Source: Pseudomonadota bacterium
GTDB lineage: Bacteria; Pseudomonadota; Gammaproteobacteria; Xanthomonadales; Xanthomonadaceae
Assembly (NCBI GenBank): GCA_019348095.1
Contig: JAHWKC010000047.1
Coordinates: 1-11,822, forward strand
Direction of reading: 5' to 3'
DNA: 11,822 bases
Within the stretch, counting starts at the first letter, position 1. Each line of letters begins with the position of its first letter. The notes under the pieces are model-generated. The model worked only from the letters and a program-made list of their open reading frames with translations, made no database searches and had not been told where the DNA came from. This document shows, one piece after another, positions 1-6,004 of the stretch. The position numbers and the translations under genes were made by a program.

Positions 1-193
1 GTCCGCCTTGCAGCGCCTGTCGCGCACCTACGGCGAAAGCACCCTGCCCAAGCAGGTCGCCGCCTTCGGCATCAGCGGCGGCGTCGCGCACGGCCTCAAG
101 CGCCTGCTGATGAGCCATCCGCCGCTGGAGGAGCGCATCCAGGCGCTGCGCGACGCGCCGGCCGGCTCCACCCGCGGCGCAATGCTGGGCTGA
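1..193 (+). CDS. htpX: Protease HtpX, C-terminal fragment (5' end outside the window)
   Basis: Last ~63 codons of a reading frame that enters from the left edge (codons start at position 2) and ends at TGA 191-193. The tail holds LPKQVAAFGISGG followed by LMSHPPLEERIQALR, which I recognise as the C-terminal end of HtpX, a zinc-dependent M48 membrane metalloprotease that takes part in quality control of inner-membrane proteins. The HExxH zinc motif and the membrane helices lie upstream of the window and cannot be checked. SHPPLEERI is a typical M48B ending, so HtpX is preferred over other M48 proteases such as LoiP or BepA, but the call rests on a short tail. A strong hairpin terminator follows 8 bases after the stop. 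The next gene, fimX, converges from the other strand. Confidence 0.85.
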   Translation, partial: SALQRLSRTYGESTLPKQVAAFGISGGVAHGLKRLLMSHPPLEERIQALRDAPAGSTRGAMLG

Positions 194-201
194 TCACTCC
201 A

Positions 202-228
202 GAAAACCCGCCGCTGCGGCGGGTTTTC
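202..228. terminator. Bidirectional Rho-independent terminator between htpX and fimX
   Basis: A perfect 13-bp inverted repeat with a one-base centre: the left arm is GAAAACCCGCCGC (202-214) and the right arm GCGGCGGGTTTTC (216-228). The A-run before and T-run after the GC stem mean it can act for htpX on the plus strand and for transcripts from the fimX side on the minus strand. It begins 8 bases after the htpX stop codon. Confidence 0.9.
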
Positions 229-245
229 GCTCGCGGCCGCTGGAA

Positions 246-368
246 GTAGAGCCGAGCTTGCTCGGCTGCCGCCGCGCACGCAGGCGCCCCGCCACGGCAG
301 GAAGCTAGCCTTTCCCGAGTCCCGTCCCGAATCCCGGGATAGCAATTGCCGAGCAAGCTCGGCACTAC
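246..368. repeat. Inverted pair of GTAG-headed palindromes (SMAG/REP type)
   Basis: Two copies of the same element face each other. Copy 1 is GTAG (246-249) plus an 18-bp palindrome, AGCCGAGCTTGCTCGGCT (250-267). Copy 2 lies on the minus strand: GTAG (368-365) plus TGCCGAGCTTGCTCGGCA (364-347). The outer base pair differs between copies but stays complementary in each (A/T against T/A). The arrangement fits GTAG-type REP doublets, which REP-associated tyrosine transposases are known to mobilise in Stenotrophomonas and relatives. The TAG of copy 2 (367-365) is the stop codon of fimX. The ~80 bases between the copies hold no gene, only C-rich text including CCCGAGTCCCG (314-324), which recurs at 6771-6781. 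Confidence 0.8.
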
Positions 369-2443
369 TGGAAGTCGTAGTCCATCTCCGAGCCCGCGCC
401 GGCCAGGAAGTTGCCCTGCGCGTAGTCGATTCCTGCGCTGAACAGCACCGACATGCTGCCCGCGTCCTGCACGTACTCGGCGACGGTCTGCTTGCCGGAC
501 TGGCGCGCCTTGTCGGCGGTCTCGCGCAGGCGCTTCTGGTGCTCGGCGTTGCTGCCGAGGTCGTCCATGAACGCGCGGTCCATCTTCAGGAACGAGGCGT
601 CGAAGTGGGTCAGCAGCTGGAACGAATTCAGTCCGCTGCCGAACTGCTCCAGGCCCACCCGCACCCCCAGCTTGGAGACCGCCTGCTGGAAGGCCTGCGC
701 CGCGCGCAGGTTGGTGAACACCTTGGACTCGGGCAGTTGCAGGATCAGCAGGCTGCCTTCGGCGCCGTGCTGGGCCAGTTGCTCGATGATGTGCTGGACC
801 ATGCTCTCGTCCTGCAGCGAGACCTCGGTGATCTTGACCATCAGCGCGGTGCGCGAGCCTTTGCGCAGGCGCTCGCCAATCACAGCGATCGCGCGGCCGA
901 CCACCCAGCGATCGATTTCCCACAGCAGGCCGTGCTCCGCGGCGATCTGCAGGAATGTCAACGGCTGCACCAGCTCGCCGGGATCGCCCTCCATGCGCAG
1001 GTAACCTTCGTACATCTCGCCCGGCTCGCCATGCAGGCTGATCAGCGGCTGGTAGTGCATGACGAACCGGTCGCCGTCGAGCGCATCGCGGATACGTGCC
1101 ACCCACGCCTGCACGCGCTCCTCCTCGGCCCGGTCGACCGCACCCGGGTCGAACAGCTCGGTGCGGTTGCCGCCGACCCCGATGGTGGACTGCACGCCCT
1201 GGCTGGCCTTGGCCAGCACCGCACTGACGCTGGCGATCTTCTGACCGATCTGCACGCCGCCGATGCTGACGGTGGCATTCAGTGAGCGTTCGCCCACCTC
1301 GAGCACGCCGCCGGCAAACGCTGCACGCACGGCCTCGGCCAGCGCCGCGGTTCCGCTGTGGTCGCTGGCGCGGCGCAGCACCGCGAACTGGTGCTCGCCG
1401 AAGCGCGCGGCGACGTCCTCGGGTGAAAGCACGCTGCGCAGGCGCTCGGCGAAGGCCGCGATCAGCTCGTCGCCGGCGTCCAAGCCGATGTCCTGCAGCA
1501 GGCGCAGGTAATGGTCCGGCTCCATCAGCAGCAGCGCGTGGTGACTGGCGTTCTGCGCGGCATCGGCGACGGTGTCCTCGAGCGCGCGCAGGAAGGTCGC
1601 GCGGTTGAGCAGGCCGGTCACCTGATCGCGCTGGCGCAGTTCCTCGACCTCGCGCTCCAGGTCCGGGTCGTATTCCTGGCGTCGCAGCACCACCTGCTGG
1701 CAGGCCTCGCCCTCGTAGCTGGCGCCGGTGAATTCCATGACCGCCGGAAAGGTGTGGCCGTCGAGCTTGCGCGCCTCCAGCTCATGGCGCGGCGCCACAG
1801 GCTCGCCCTTGGACATCTGCTTGAGCAGCCGCTTGAAGCCGTCGACATGCTGCGGTGAGACCAGGTCGAGCAGCGACATGCCTTCGATGTCTTCGAACGA
1901 ATCGAACCCGAACATCTCCAGATAGGCTGGATTGGCGCGGATGTGCATGCCTTCGTGGACGTAGGCGATCGGATCGCGCGAGGACTCGATCAGGGCGTCG
2001 CAGCGGCGCTCGGTCTCGCGCACCTGGCTTTCCAGCCGGCGCAGCGCGCGGCGGGCCTCCAGGTCGGTCCATTCGGCACGGACCGCATCGTGCAGGTGCT
2101 CCATGTGGGCACGCAGCAGCACCCCGCGGGCGCCCAGCTCCTGGGCCTGCAGCAGGCGGGCATCGTCGATGCTGTCATGCAGCAGCAGTACGGGCAGGTC
2201 CTTGCCGCTGGCGTCGATGCGCTCCATCACCTGGGTCAGCGGTACGGTGGTTGCGTCGTGCGCGACCAGCACCAGGTCCGGCGGCTGCTGGCCGAGCTGC
2301 TCGGCCAGCGCATCCTCGCTTTCCGGGCGCGTCGGACGCACGGCGATGCCGTGGTTGCGCAGGCCGCTGACGATGGCTTCCGCCGCCTCGACGCTGTCGT
2401 CGACGATCATCAGCCGCAGCACCTTGTCTTTGCCGAATTGCAT
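365..2443 (-). CDS. fimX: FimX-type degenerate REC-PAS-GGDEF-EAL c-di-GMP protein
   Basis: A 692-residue cytoplasmic protein with the FimX domain order: receiver-like (~8-125), PAS (~145-260), GGDEF (~270-430), EAL (~445-690). Every catalytic signature is altered. The receiver keeps the acidic pair (MIVDDS, D15-D16), but the phosphoacceptor position in DLVLVAHD appears to be Ala. The GGDEF loop reads RFGEHQF, the EAL motif reads YEGYLRM, and the DDFG-type loop reads EQFGSG. In Pseudomonas and Xanthomonas, FimX is a c-di-GMP-binding effector that drives type IV pilus assembly and twitching, partly through PilZ; this copy is best read as a receptor, not an enzyme. A GTG at 2449 also opens the frame, but it lies inside a full GGAGGTG Shine-Dalgarno (2453-2447). 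The ATG at 2443, five bases after the GGAGG core, is therefore the start. The gene lies 141 bp downstream of epmB with no clear terminator between them, so co-transcription is possible. No membrane segment is seen. Confidence 0.87.
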   Translation of the reverse strand: MQFGKDKVLRLMIVDDSVEAAEAIVSGLRNHGIAVRPTRPESEDALAEQLGQQPPDLVLVAHDATTVPLTQVMERIDASGKDLPVLLLHDSIDDARLLQAQELGARGVLLRAHMEHLHDAVRAEWTDLEARRALRRLESQVRETERRCDALIESSRDPIAYVHEGMHIRANPAYLEMFGFDSFEDIEGMSLLDLVSPQHVDGFKRLLKQMSKGEPVAPRHELEARKLDGHTFPAVMEFTGASYEGEACQQVVLRRQEYDPDLEREVEELRQRDQVTGLLNRATFLRALEDTVADAAQNASHHALLLMEPDHYLRLLQDIGLDAGDELIAAFAERLRSVLSPEDVAARFGEHQFAVLRRASDHSGTAALAEAVRAAFAGGVLEVGERSLNATVSIGGVQIGQKIASVSAVLAKASQGVQSTIGVGGNRTELFDPGAVDRAEEERVQAWVARIRDALDGDRFVMHYQPLISLHGEPGEMYEGYLRMEGDPGELVQPLTFLQIAAEHGLLWEIDRWVVGRAIAVIGERLRKGSRTALMVKITEVSLQDESMVQHIIEQLAQHGAEGSLLILQLPESKVFTNLRAAQAFQQAVSKLGVRVGLEQFGSGLNSFQLLTHFDASFLKMDRAFMDDLGSNAEHQKRLRETADKARQSGKQTVAEYVQDAGSMSVLFSAGIDYAQGNFLAGAGSEMDYDFQ

Positions 2444-2446
2444 GGC

Positions 2447-2456
2447 CACCTCCCTT
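2447..2456 (-). promoter_or_regulatory. Strong Shine-Dalgarno of fimX that decides its start
   Basis: Read on the minus strand the bases are AAGGGAGGTG, which contains GGAGGTG, a seven-base match to the 16S anti-Shine-Dalgarno. GGAGG ends five bases before ATG 2443-2441. The upstream in-frame GTG (2449-2447) is part of this site and so cannot be the initiator. Confidence 0.85.
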
Positions 2457-2584
2457 GCCCGGGGTTATGACACGAAGCGGCGCTATTCGTCCATGCAGCG
2501 TCTGGCGGTCTGGGGCAAGCGCCACCTGTGCGGCAGGCGTCTGCGCGCCTTTTCAGCGGTTCGGCGGCGCCGGCCGCAGCGGCC

Positions 2585-3601
2585 TCACAGCGGACGCTTG
2601 CCGCTGTCGCCGGCGACCTCGCGCACCAGTTTCGGCACCAGGTAACCCGACAGGCGCGCGGCCAACCCGGCATGCAGGCGCCGGGCATCGTCATCGGACA
2701 CTTCGAAGTGCGCCGCGCCCTGCACGCGATCGAGCTGATGCAGGTAGTAGGGCAGCACCCCGGCCTCGAAGCCGCGCTCGCTGAGCGCGGCCAGCGCATC
2801 GACCGAGTCGTTGACGCCCGCCAGCAGCACGGCCTGGTTGAGCAGGGTGAGCCCCGCGGCGCGCAGCTGCGCCAAAGCGGCATCGACCGATGCGTCGAAT
2901 TCGGCCGCGTGATTGGCGTGCAGCACCACGGTGACCGGCCACGGCAGATGCGCCACCCAGTCCAGCAGCGCCCGGTCGATGCGCTCGGGCAGCACCACCG
3001 GCAGCCGGGTATGGATGCGCAGCCGCTTGAGGTGCGGCACCGCCGCCAGTGCATCGGTCAGCTCGGCCAGCTTGGCCGTTGCCAGGGACCAGGGGTCGCC
3101 GCCGGACAGGATCACCTCCTCGATGCTCGCATCGGCGCCGATCAGGTCGATCGCGCCGCGCCAGCCGGCCGCCGCCGCGGTTTCCTCGGCATAAGGGAAA
3201 TGACGCCGGAAACAATAGCGGCAATGCACCGCGCAGCTGCCGGTGCTCACCAGCAGGGCGCGGCCGCGGTACTTGCGGATCACCCCGTCGGCGGCCTTGG
3301 CCGCGCCGTCGCCGACCGCGTCCAGGCTGAAGCCCGGGACCGGACGCAGCTCCTCGTCCAGCGGCAGCACCTGCCGCAGCAGCGGGTCGGCCGGATCGCC
3401 GCGGCGCATGCGCGCGACGAACCCGCGGGGCACCCGCAGCGGGAACTGCGCGGCGGCCGCATCGGATATACCCATCGCGACCTGGCCCAGGCCCAGCAGC
3501 GCCAGTAACTCGCGCGGGTCGCGCACGGCGTCCCGCCACGATTGCTGCCAGCGCGGCTGCACAGGGGCGTGCTGCGTGGCAATGGGGGCTGCGGGTATCA
3601 T
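2585..3601 (-). CDS. epmB: EF-P beta-lysylation protein EpmB (lysine 2,3-aminomutase family)
   Basis: A 338-residue radical-SAM enzyme. The iron-sulfur motif CAVHCRYC (C123, C127, C130; CxxxCxxC) sits in STGSCAVHCRYCFRRHFPY, and the SAM-binding glycine motif appears as LSGGDP. The C-terminal tail VPKLVREVAGDSGKRPL holds the lysine (K335, in SGKRP) that aligns with the PLP-binding lysine of lysine 2,3-aminomutase. EpmB converts (S)-alpha-lysine to (R)-beta-lysine, which EpmA (not in this window) attaches to EF-P. The divergent neighbour is efp itself, 142 bp away, the arrangement also found in enterobacteria, so EpmB is strongly preferred over a catabolic KamA. The length fits EpmB and lacks the longer KamA extensions. 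Start ATG 3601-3599 has no good Shine-Dalgarno before it. The stop TGA (2587-2585) is followed by a short GC palindrome (2572-2584) without a T-run. Confidence 0.93.
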   Translation of the reverse strand: MIPAAPIATQHAPVQPRWQQSWRDAVRDPRELLALLGLGQVAMGISDAAAAQFPLRVPRGFVARMRRGDPADPLLRQVLPLDEELRPVPGFSLDAVGDGAAKAADGVIRKYRGRALLVSTGSCAVHCRYCFRRHFPYAEETAAAAGWRGAIDLIGADASIEEVILSGGDPWSLATAKLAELTDALAAVPHLKRLRIHTRLPVVLPERIDRALLDWVAHLPWPVTVVLHANHAAEFDASVDAALAQLRAAGLTLLNQAVLLAGVNDSVDALAALSERGFEAGVLPYYLHQLDRVQGAAHFEVSDDDARRLHAGLAARLSGYLVPKLVREVAGDSGKRPL

Positions 3602-3743
3602 GCGCGACTAATCTGTCCGGCTGTGGTTTTGTTCGCGCTGCGGTCTGCTGGCGCGATGCGGGCCGACATTCTAGCCTTCACCGCTGCGCGCCCCATCGAA
3701 CAGGCACCGGCGATCCACCGCTTTTATCTGCAGGAGTTCCACA

Positions 3744-4310
3744 ATGGCCAGCTATGGCATGAACGACGTCAAGAACGGGATGAAAATCATCGTCAACGGC
3801 GAGCCGTGCGTCATCACCGATACCGAGTACGTCAAGCCGGGCAAGGGCCAGGCCTTCACCCGCATCAAGTACCGCTTCATCAAGTCCGGCCGCGTGGTCG
3901 AGCTGACCATGAAAGCGACCGATTCGCTGGAAGTGGCCGATGTGGTCGACACCGACATGCGCTTTCTGTACGCCGACGGCGAATACTGGCACTTCATGGA
4001 TCCGGACAACTTCGAGCAGGTGCAGGCCGACAAGGCCGGCGTGGGCGATGCCCACAAGTTCCTGAAAGGGGAAGAGGACTGCGTGGTCACGCTGTGGAAC
4101 GGCACCCCGATCGCGGTCCAGCCGCCCAATTTCGTCGAGCTGAAAATCACCGAGACCGACCCGGGCGTGCGTGGCGACACCTCCGGCGGCGGCGGCAAGC
4201 CGGCCACCCTGGAAACCGGCGCGGTGGTGCGGGTGCCGCTGTTCGTCAACCAGGACGAGATCGTCAAGGTCGACACGCGCTCGGGCGAGTACGTCAGCCG
4301 GGTGAAGTGA
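3744..4310 (+). CDS. efp: Translation elongation factor P
   Basis: A 188-residue protein of standard EF-P length. EF-P binds between the P and E sites of the ribosome and relieves stalling at consecutive prolines. Order: KOW-like N-terminal domain (~1-65) with the modification loop KPGKGQAF, then two OB-type domains (~66-128 and ~129-188) ending in the EF-P signature [17 protein letters not shown]. The lysine that receives beta-lysine in the E. coli protein is present as K34 in PGKGQ. This is the lysine-type EF-P, not the arginine type used with EarP, and it fits the presence of epmB next door. A clear Shine-Dalgarno (CAGGAG, ending at 3736) precedes ATG 3744 by seven bases. The TGA stop (4308-4310) is followed at once by a large hairpin and tandem repeats. 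Confidence 0.97.
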   Translation: MASYGMNDVKNGMKIIVNGEPCVITDTEYVKPGKGQAFTRIKYRFIKSGRVVELTMKATDSLEVADVVDTDMRFLYADGEYWHFMDPDNFEQVQADKAGVGDAHKFLKGEEDCVVTLWNGTPIAVQPPNFVELKITETDPGVRGDTSGGGGKPATLETGAVVRVPLFVNQDEIVKVDTRSGEYVSRVK

Positions 4311-4350
4311 CGTTCTGGCCCGTGGCCAAGGCCACGGCTTTGCCAGAACG
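4311..4350 (+). terminator. Nested hairpin directly after efp, possible 3' stabiliser or weak terminator
   Basis: Outer arms CGTTCTGGC (4311-4319) and GCCAGAACG (4342-4350) are exact reverse complements. Inside lies a second perfect stem, CCGTGGCC (4320-4327) with GGCCACGG (4330-4337). The structure starts on the base after the efp stop codon. There is no T-run after it, so a classic Rho-independent terminator is not supported; mRNA 3'-end protection is an equally good reading. Confidence 0.4.
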
Positions 4351-4352
4351 TC

Positions 4353-4372
4353 ATCCCCGCGAAGGCGGGGAT
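4353..4372. repeat. Short ATCCCCGC/GCGGGGAT palindrome, copy 1
   Basis: Arms ATCCCCGC (4353-4360) and GCGGGGAT (4365-4372) enclose the loop GAAG. The motif resembles the dispersed 20-bp dRS3-like palindromes (ATTCCC...GGGAAT) known from Neisseria and from many GC-rich proteobacteria, here with C/G at the inner positions. Confidence 0.75.
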
Positions 4373-4424
4373 CCAGAGCCGAGTACATTGCCCGTGGCCA
4401 TGGCCACGGCCTTGCCAGAACGTC

Positions 4425-4444
4425 ATCCCCGCGAAGGCGGGGAT
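4425..4444. repeat. Short ATCCCCGC/GCGGGGAT palindrome, copy 2
   Basis: Identical to the copy 72 bases upstream (4353-4372); it arose with the tandem duplication. Confidence 0.75.
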
Positions 4445-4483
4445 CCAGAGCCGAGTACATTGGCCGTGGCCAAGGCCGCGGCT

Positions 4484-4511
4484 TTGCCAACGCCATCCAT
4501 CCGCCTACACC
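4484..4511 (+). promoter_or_regulatory. Weak sigma70-like promoter candidate for mtaD
   Basis: TTGCCA (4484-4489, 5 of 6 to TTGACA), a 16-base spacer and TACACC (4506-4511, only 3 of 6 to TATAAT), 60 bases before the mtaD start. The -35-like half is the end of the third repeat unit, so it may be coincidence. Confidence 0.22.
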
Positions 4512-4570
4512 GGACTGACGGCAGCGCCTGCATCATCAGCACCTGACCGGACCACAAACCAGAGAGCCCC

Positions 4571-5911
4571 ATGACCACCGAGACCCCGCTCCAGCCCTGC
4601 GACCTGATGATCGAAGCGGGCTGGGTGGTGCCGGTCGAGCCGCATGGCGTGGTTCTGGCCGATCACGCAGTCATGGTGACCGACGGGGTGATCGTGGCAG
4701 TGCTGCCGACCGCGCAGGCGCATGCCCGGTTCCGCCCGAAGGATCTGGTCGCAAGACCCGAGGCGGCGTTGATCCCGGGCCTGGTCAACGCCCACACGCA
4801 TAATCCGATGACGCTGCTGCGCGGCATTGCCGACGACCTGCCGCTGATGGAGTGGCTGCAGGGCCACATCTGGCCGGTCGAGGGCGCATTGATGGGCCCG
4901 GAGTTCGTCGCCGACGGCGTGACCCTGGCGATCGCGGAGATGCTGCGTGGCGGCACCACCTGCGCCAACGAGAACTACTTCTTCCCCGACGTGCAGGCGG
5001 CGGTCTACAAGCGCCACGGTTTCCGCGCGCGGGTCGGCCTGCCGGTAATCGATTTCCCGACCGCGTGGGCCAAGACCGACGACGAGTATTTCGACCGCGC
5101 CGCCGAGGTCCACGACCAGTGGCGTGACGATGCGCTTGTAGCCACTGCGTTTGTGCCGCACGCGCCGTACACCGTGTCTGATGCGAGTTTCGAGCGCATC
5201 CGCATGCTGGCCGACCAGCTCGATGTGCCGGTGCACCTGCACACGCACGAGACCGCGGGGGAGGTGGCCGACTCGGTGCGCGACCACGGCCAGCGCCCGC
5301 TGGCGCGGCTGGACCGGCTCGGACTGGTCAACGACCGCCTGATCGCGGTTCACATGACCCAGCTCACCGATGCGGAGATCGAGCTGTGCGCGCAGCGCGG
5401 CGTCAGCGTGGTGCATTGCCCGGAGTCCAATCTCAAGCTCGGCTCGGGCTTCTGCCGCGCCGGTGCGCTGCAGCGCGCGGGGGTGAACCTGGCCATCGGG
5501 ACCGACGGCTGCGCCAGCAACAACGACCTGGACATGTTCGGCGAGACCCGCACCGCGGCGTTGCTGGCCAAAGCCGTGGCGCAGGACACCACCGCGCTCG
5601 ATAGCGCCAGCGCACTGCGCGCGGCCACGCTGGGCGGCGCCAGGGCGATGGGCCTGGATGCGCGGATCGGCTCGATCGAGGTCGGCAAGGCCGCCGACCT
5701 GGCTTGCGTTGACCTGGGCCAGCTTGAAACCCAGCCGCTGCATCACGTGATCTCGCAACTGGTCTACGCGACCGGTCGGCACCAGGTCAGCGATGTCTGG
5801 ATTGCCGGCCAGGCGAAGCTGCGCGAGCGCGAACTGGTCGACATGGACGCGGCCGCCGTGATCGCCAATGCGCGGCAGTGGCGCGAGCGCATCGCGACCG
5901 TCCGCCCGTAA
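4571..5911 (+). CDS. mtaD: TRZ/ATZ-family amidohydrolase, probable MTA/SAH deaminase
   Basis: A 446-residue metal-dependent amidohydrolase. Metal ligands appear in order: NAHTHN (H75, H77), the HLHTHE segment (H224 as ligand, E227 as catalytic acid), H261 in AVHMTQL, and D312 in GTDGCASNN. A short beta-sandwich wraps the TIM barrel at both ends (start ~1-68, end ~370-430, with GSIEVGKAADL). The SNNDLDMFGE stretch is typical of the cytosine/MTA-deaminase branch. The likely reaction is hydrolytic deamination of 5'-methylthioadenosine, and possibly S-adenosylhomocysteine, to the inosine derivative in SAM salvage. The order mtaD-ubiG-mupP matches P. aeruginosa PA3170-PA3172, where the first gene has been assigned as MTA deaminase; this supports the choice over guanine deaminase or atrazine-type hydrolases. 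Substrate cannot be read from sequence alone. ATG 4571 has a weak AGAGAG ribosome site. Confidence 0.85.
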   Translation: MTTETPLQPCDLMIEAGWVVPVEPHGVVLADHAVMVTDGVIVAVLPTAQAHARFRPKDLVARPEAALIPGLVNAHTHNPMTLLRGIADDLPLMEWLQGHIWPVEGALMGPEFVADGVTLAIAEMLRGGTTCANENYFFPDVQAAVYKRHGFRARVGLPVIDFPTAWAKTDDEYFDRAAEVHDQWRDDALVATAFVPHAPYTVSDASFERIRMLADQLDVPVHLHTHETAGEVADSVRDHGQRPLARLDRLGLVNDRLIAVHMTQLTDAEIELCAQRGVSVVHCPESNLKLGSGFCRAGALQRAGVNLAIGTDGCASNNDLDMFGETRTAALLAKAVAQDTTALDSASALRAATLGGARAMGLDARIGSIEVGKAADLACVDLGQLETQPLHHVISQLVYATGRHQVSDVWIAGQAKLRERELVDMDAAAVIANARQWRERIATVRP

Positions 5912-5924
5912 CCCCGGCAGGCCT

Positions 5925-5985
5925 GTAAGAGCGGCTTCAGCCGCGAACCCGAGCGCCCGCGCATCGCGGCCAAGGCCGCTCCTGC
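5925..5985. repeat. Inverted pair of REP palindromes upstream of ubiG (AGAGCGGCT family)
   Basis: Left hairpin GCGGCT-TC-AGCCGC (5931-5944) behind a head reading GTAA (5925-5928). Right hairpin GCGGCC-AA-GGCCGC (5966-5979) followed by TCCTGC. The two halves form one long imperfect palindrome. The usual GTAG heads of this family seem to have decayed to GTAA and GCAG. The repeat ends 8 bases before the proposed ubiG -10 element. Confidence 0.75.
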
Positions 5986-5992
5986 GGCGCGG

Positions 5993-5998
5993 TAGACT
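5993..5998 (+). promoter_or_regulatory. -10 element for a possibly leaderless ubiG mRNA
   Basis: TAGACT, preceded by CGG, ends seven bases before the A of the ubiG ATG (6005). Transcription would be expected to start at or next to the start codon. No Shine-Dalgarno exists between it and ATG. No convincing -35 is seen; that region is occupied by the REP pair. Confidence 0.4.
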
Positions 5999-6004
5999 TG
6001 CCGC

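Larger units (their letters stand above)
4318..4488. repeat. 72-bp tandem duplication with a partial third unit
   Basis: Unit 1 (4318-4389) and unit 2 (4390-4461) differ at two of 72 positions. A third, partial unit (4462-4488) matches the first 27 bases with two differences, then the match stops. Each full unit contains a GTGGCC-type palindrome, the text GCCAGAACGTC, a hairpin (ATCCCCGCgaagGCGGGGAT) and GAGTACATT. The block lies wholly between efp and mtaD and has no start codon with a ribosome site. Confidence 0.93.

Noticed and set aside
2444..2584. A sigma54 promoter or terminator between epmB and fimX
   Set aside because: The GGCGCTTGCC text on the minus strand has the wrong GG-GC spacing for sigma54, and the GC palindrome at 2572-2584 lacks a following T-run.
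3602..3743. Promoter hexamers in the efp/epmB divergent spacer
   Set aside because: TTGTTC (3629-3634) has no -10 partner at a usable distance, and ATTAGT before epmB matches only half of the consensus; neither is strong enough to list.
4318..4488. A short CRISPR-like array in the tandem units
   Set aside because: The units are contiguous 72-bp duplications with no unique spacers and only two and a third copies.
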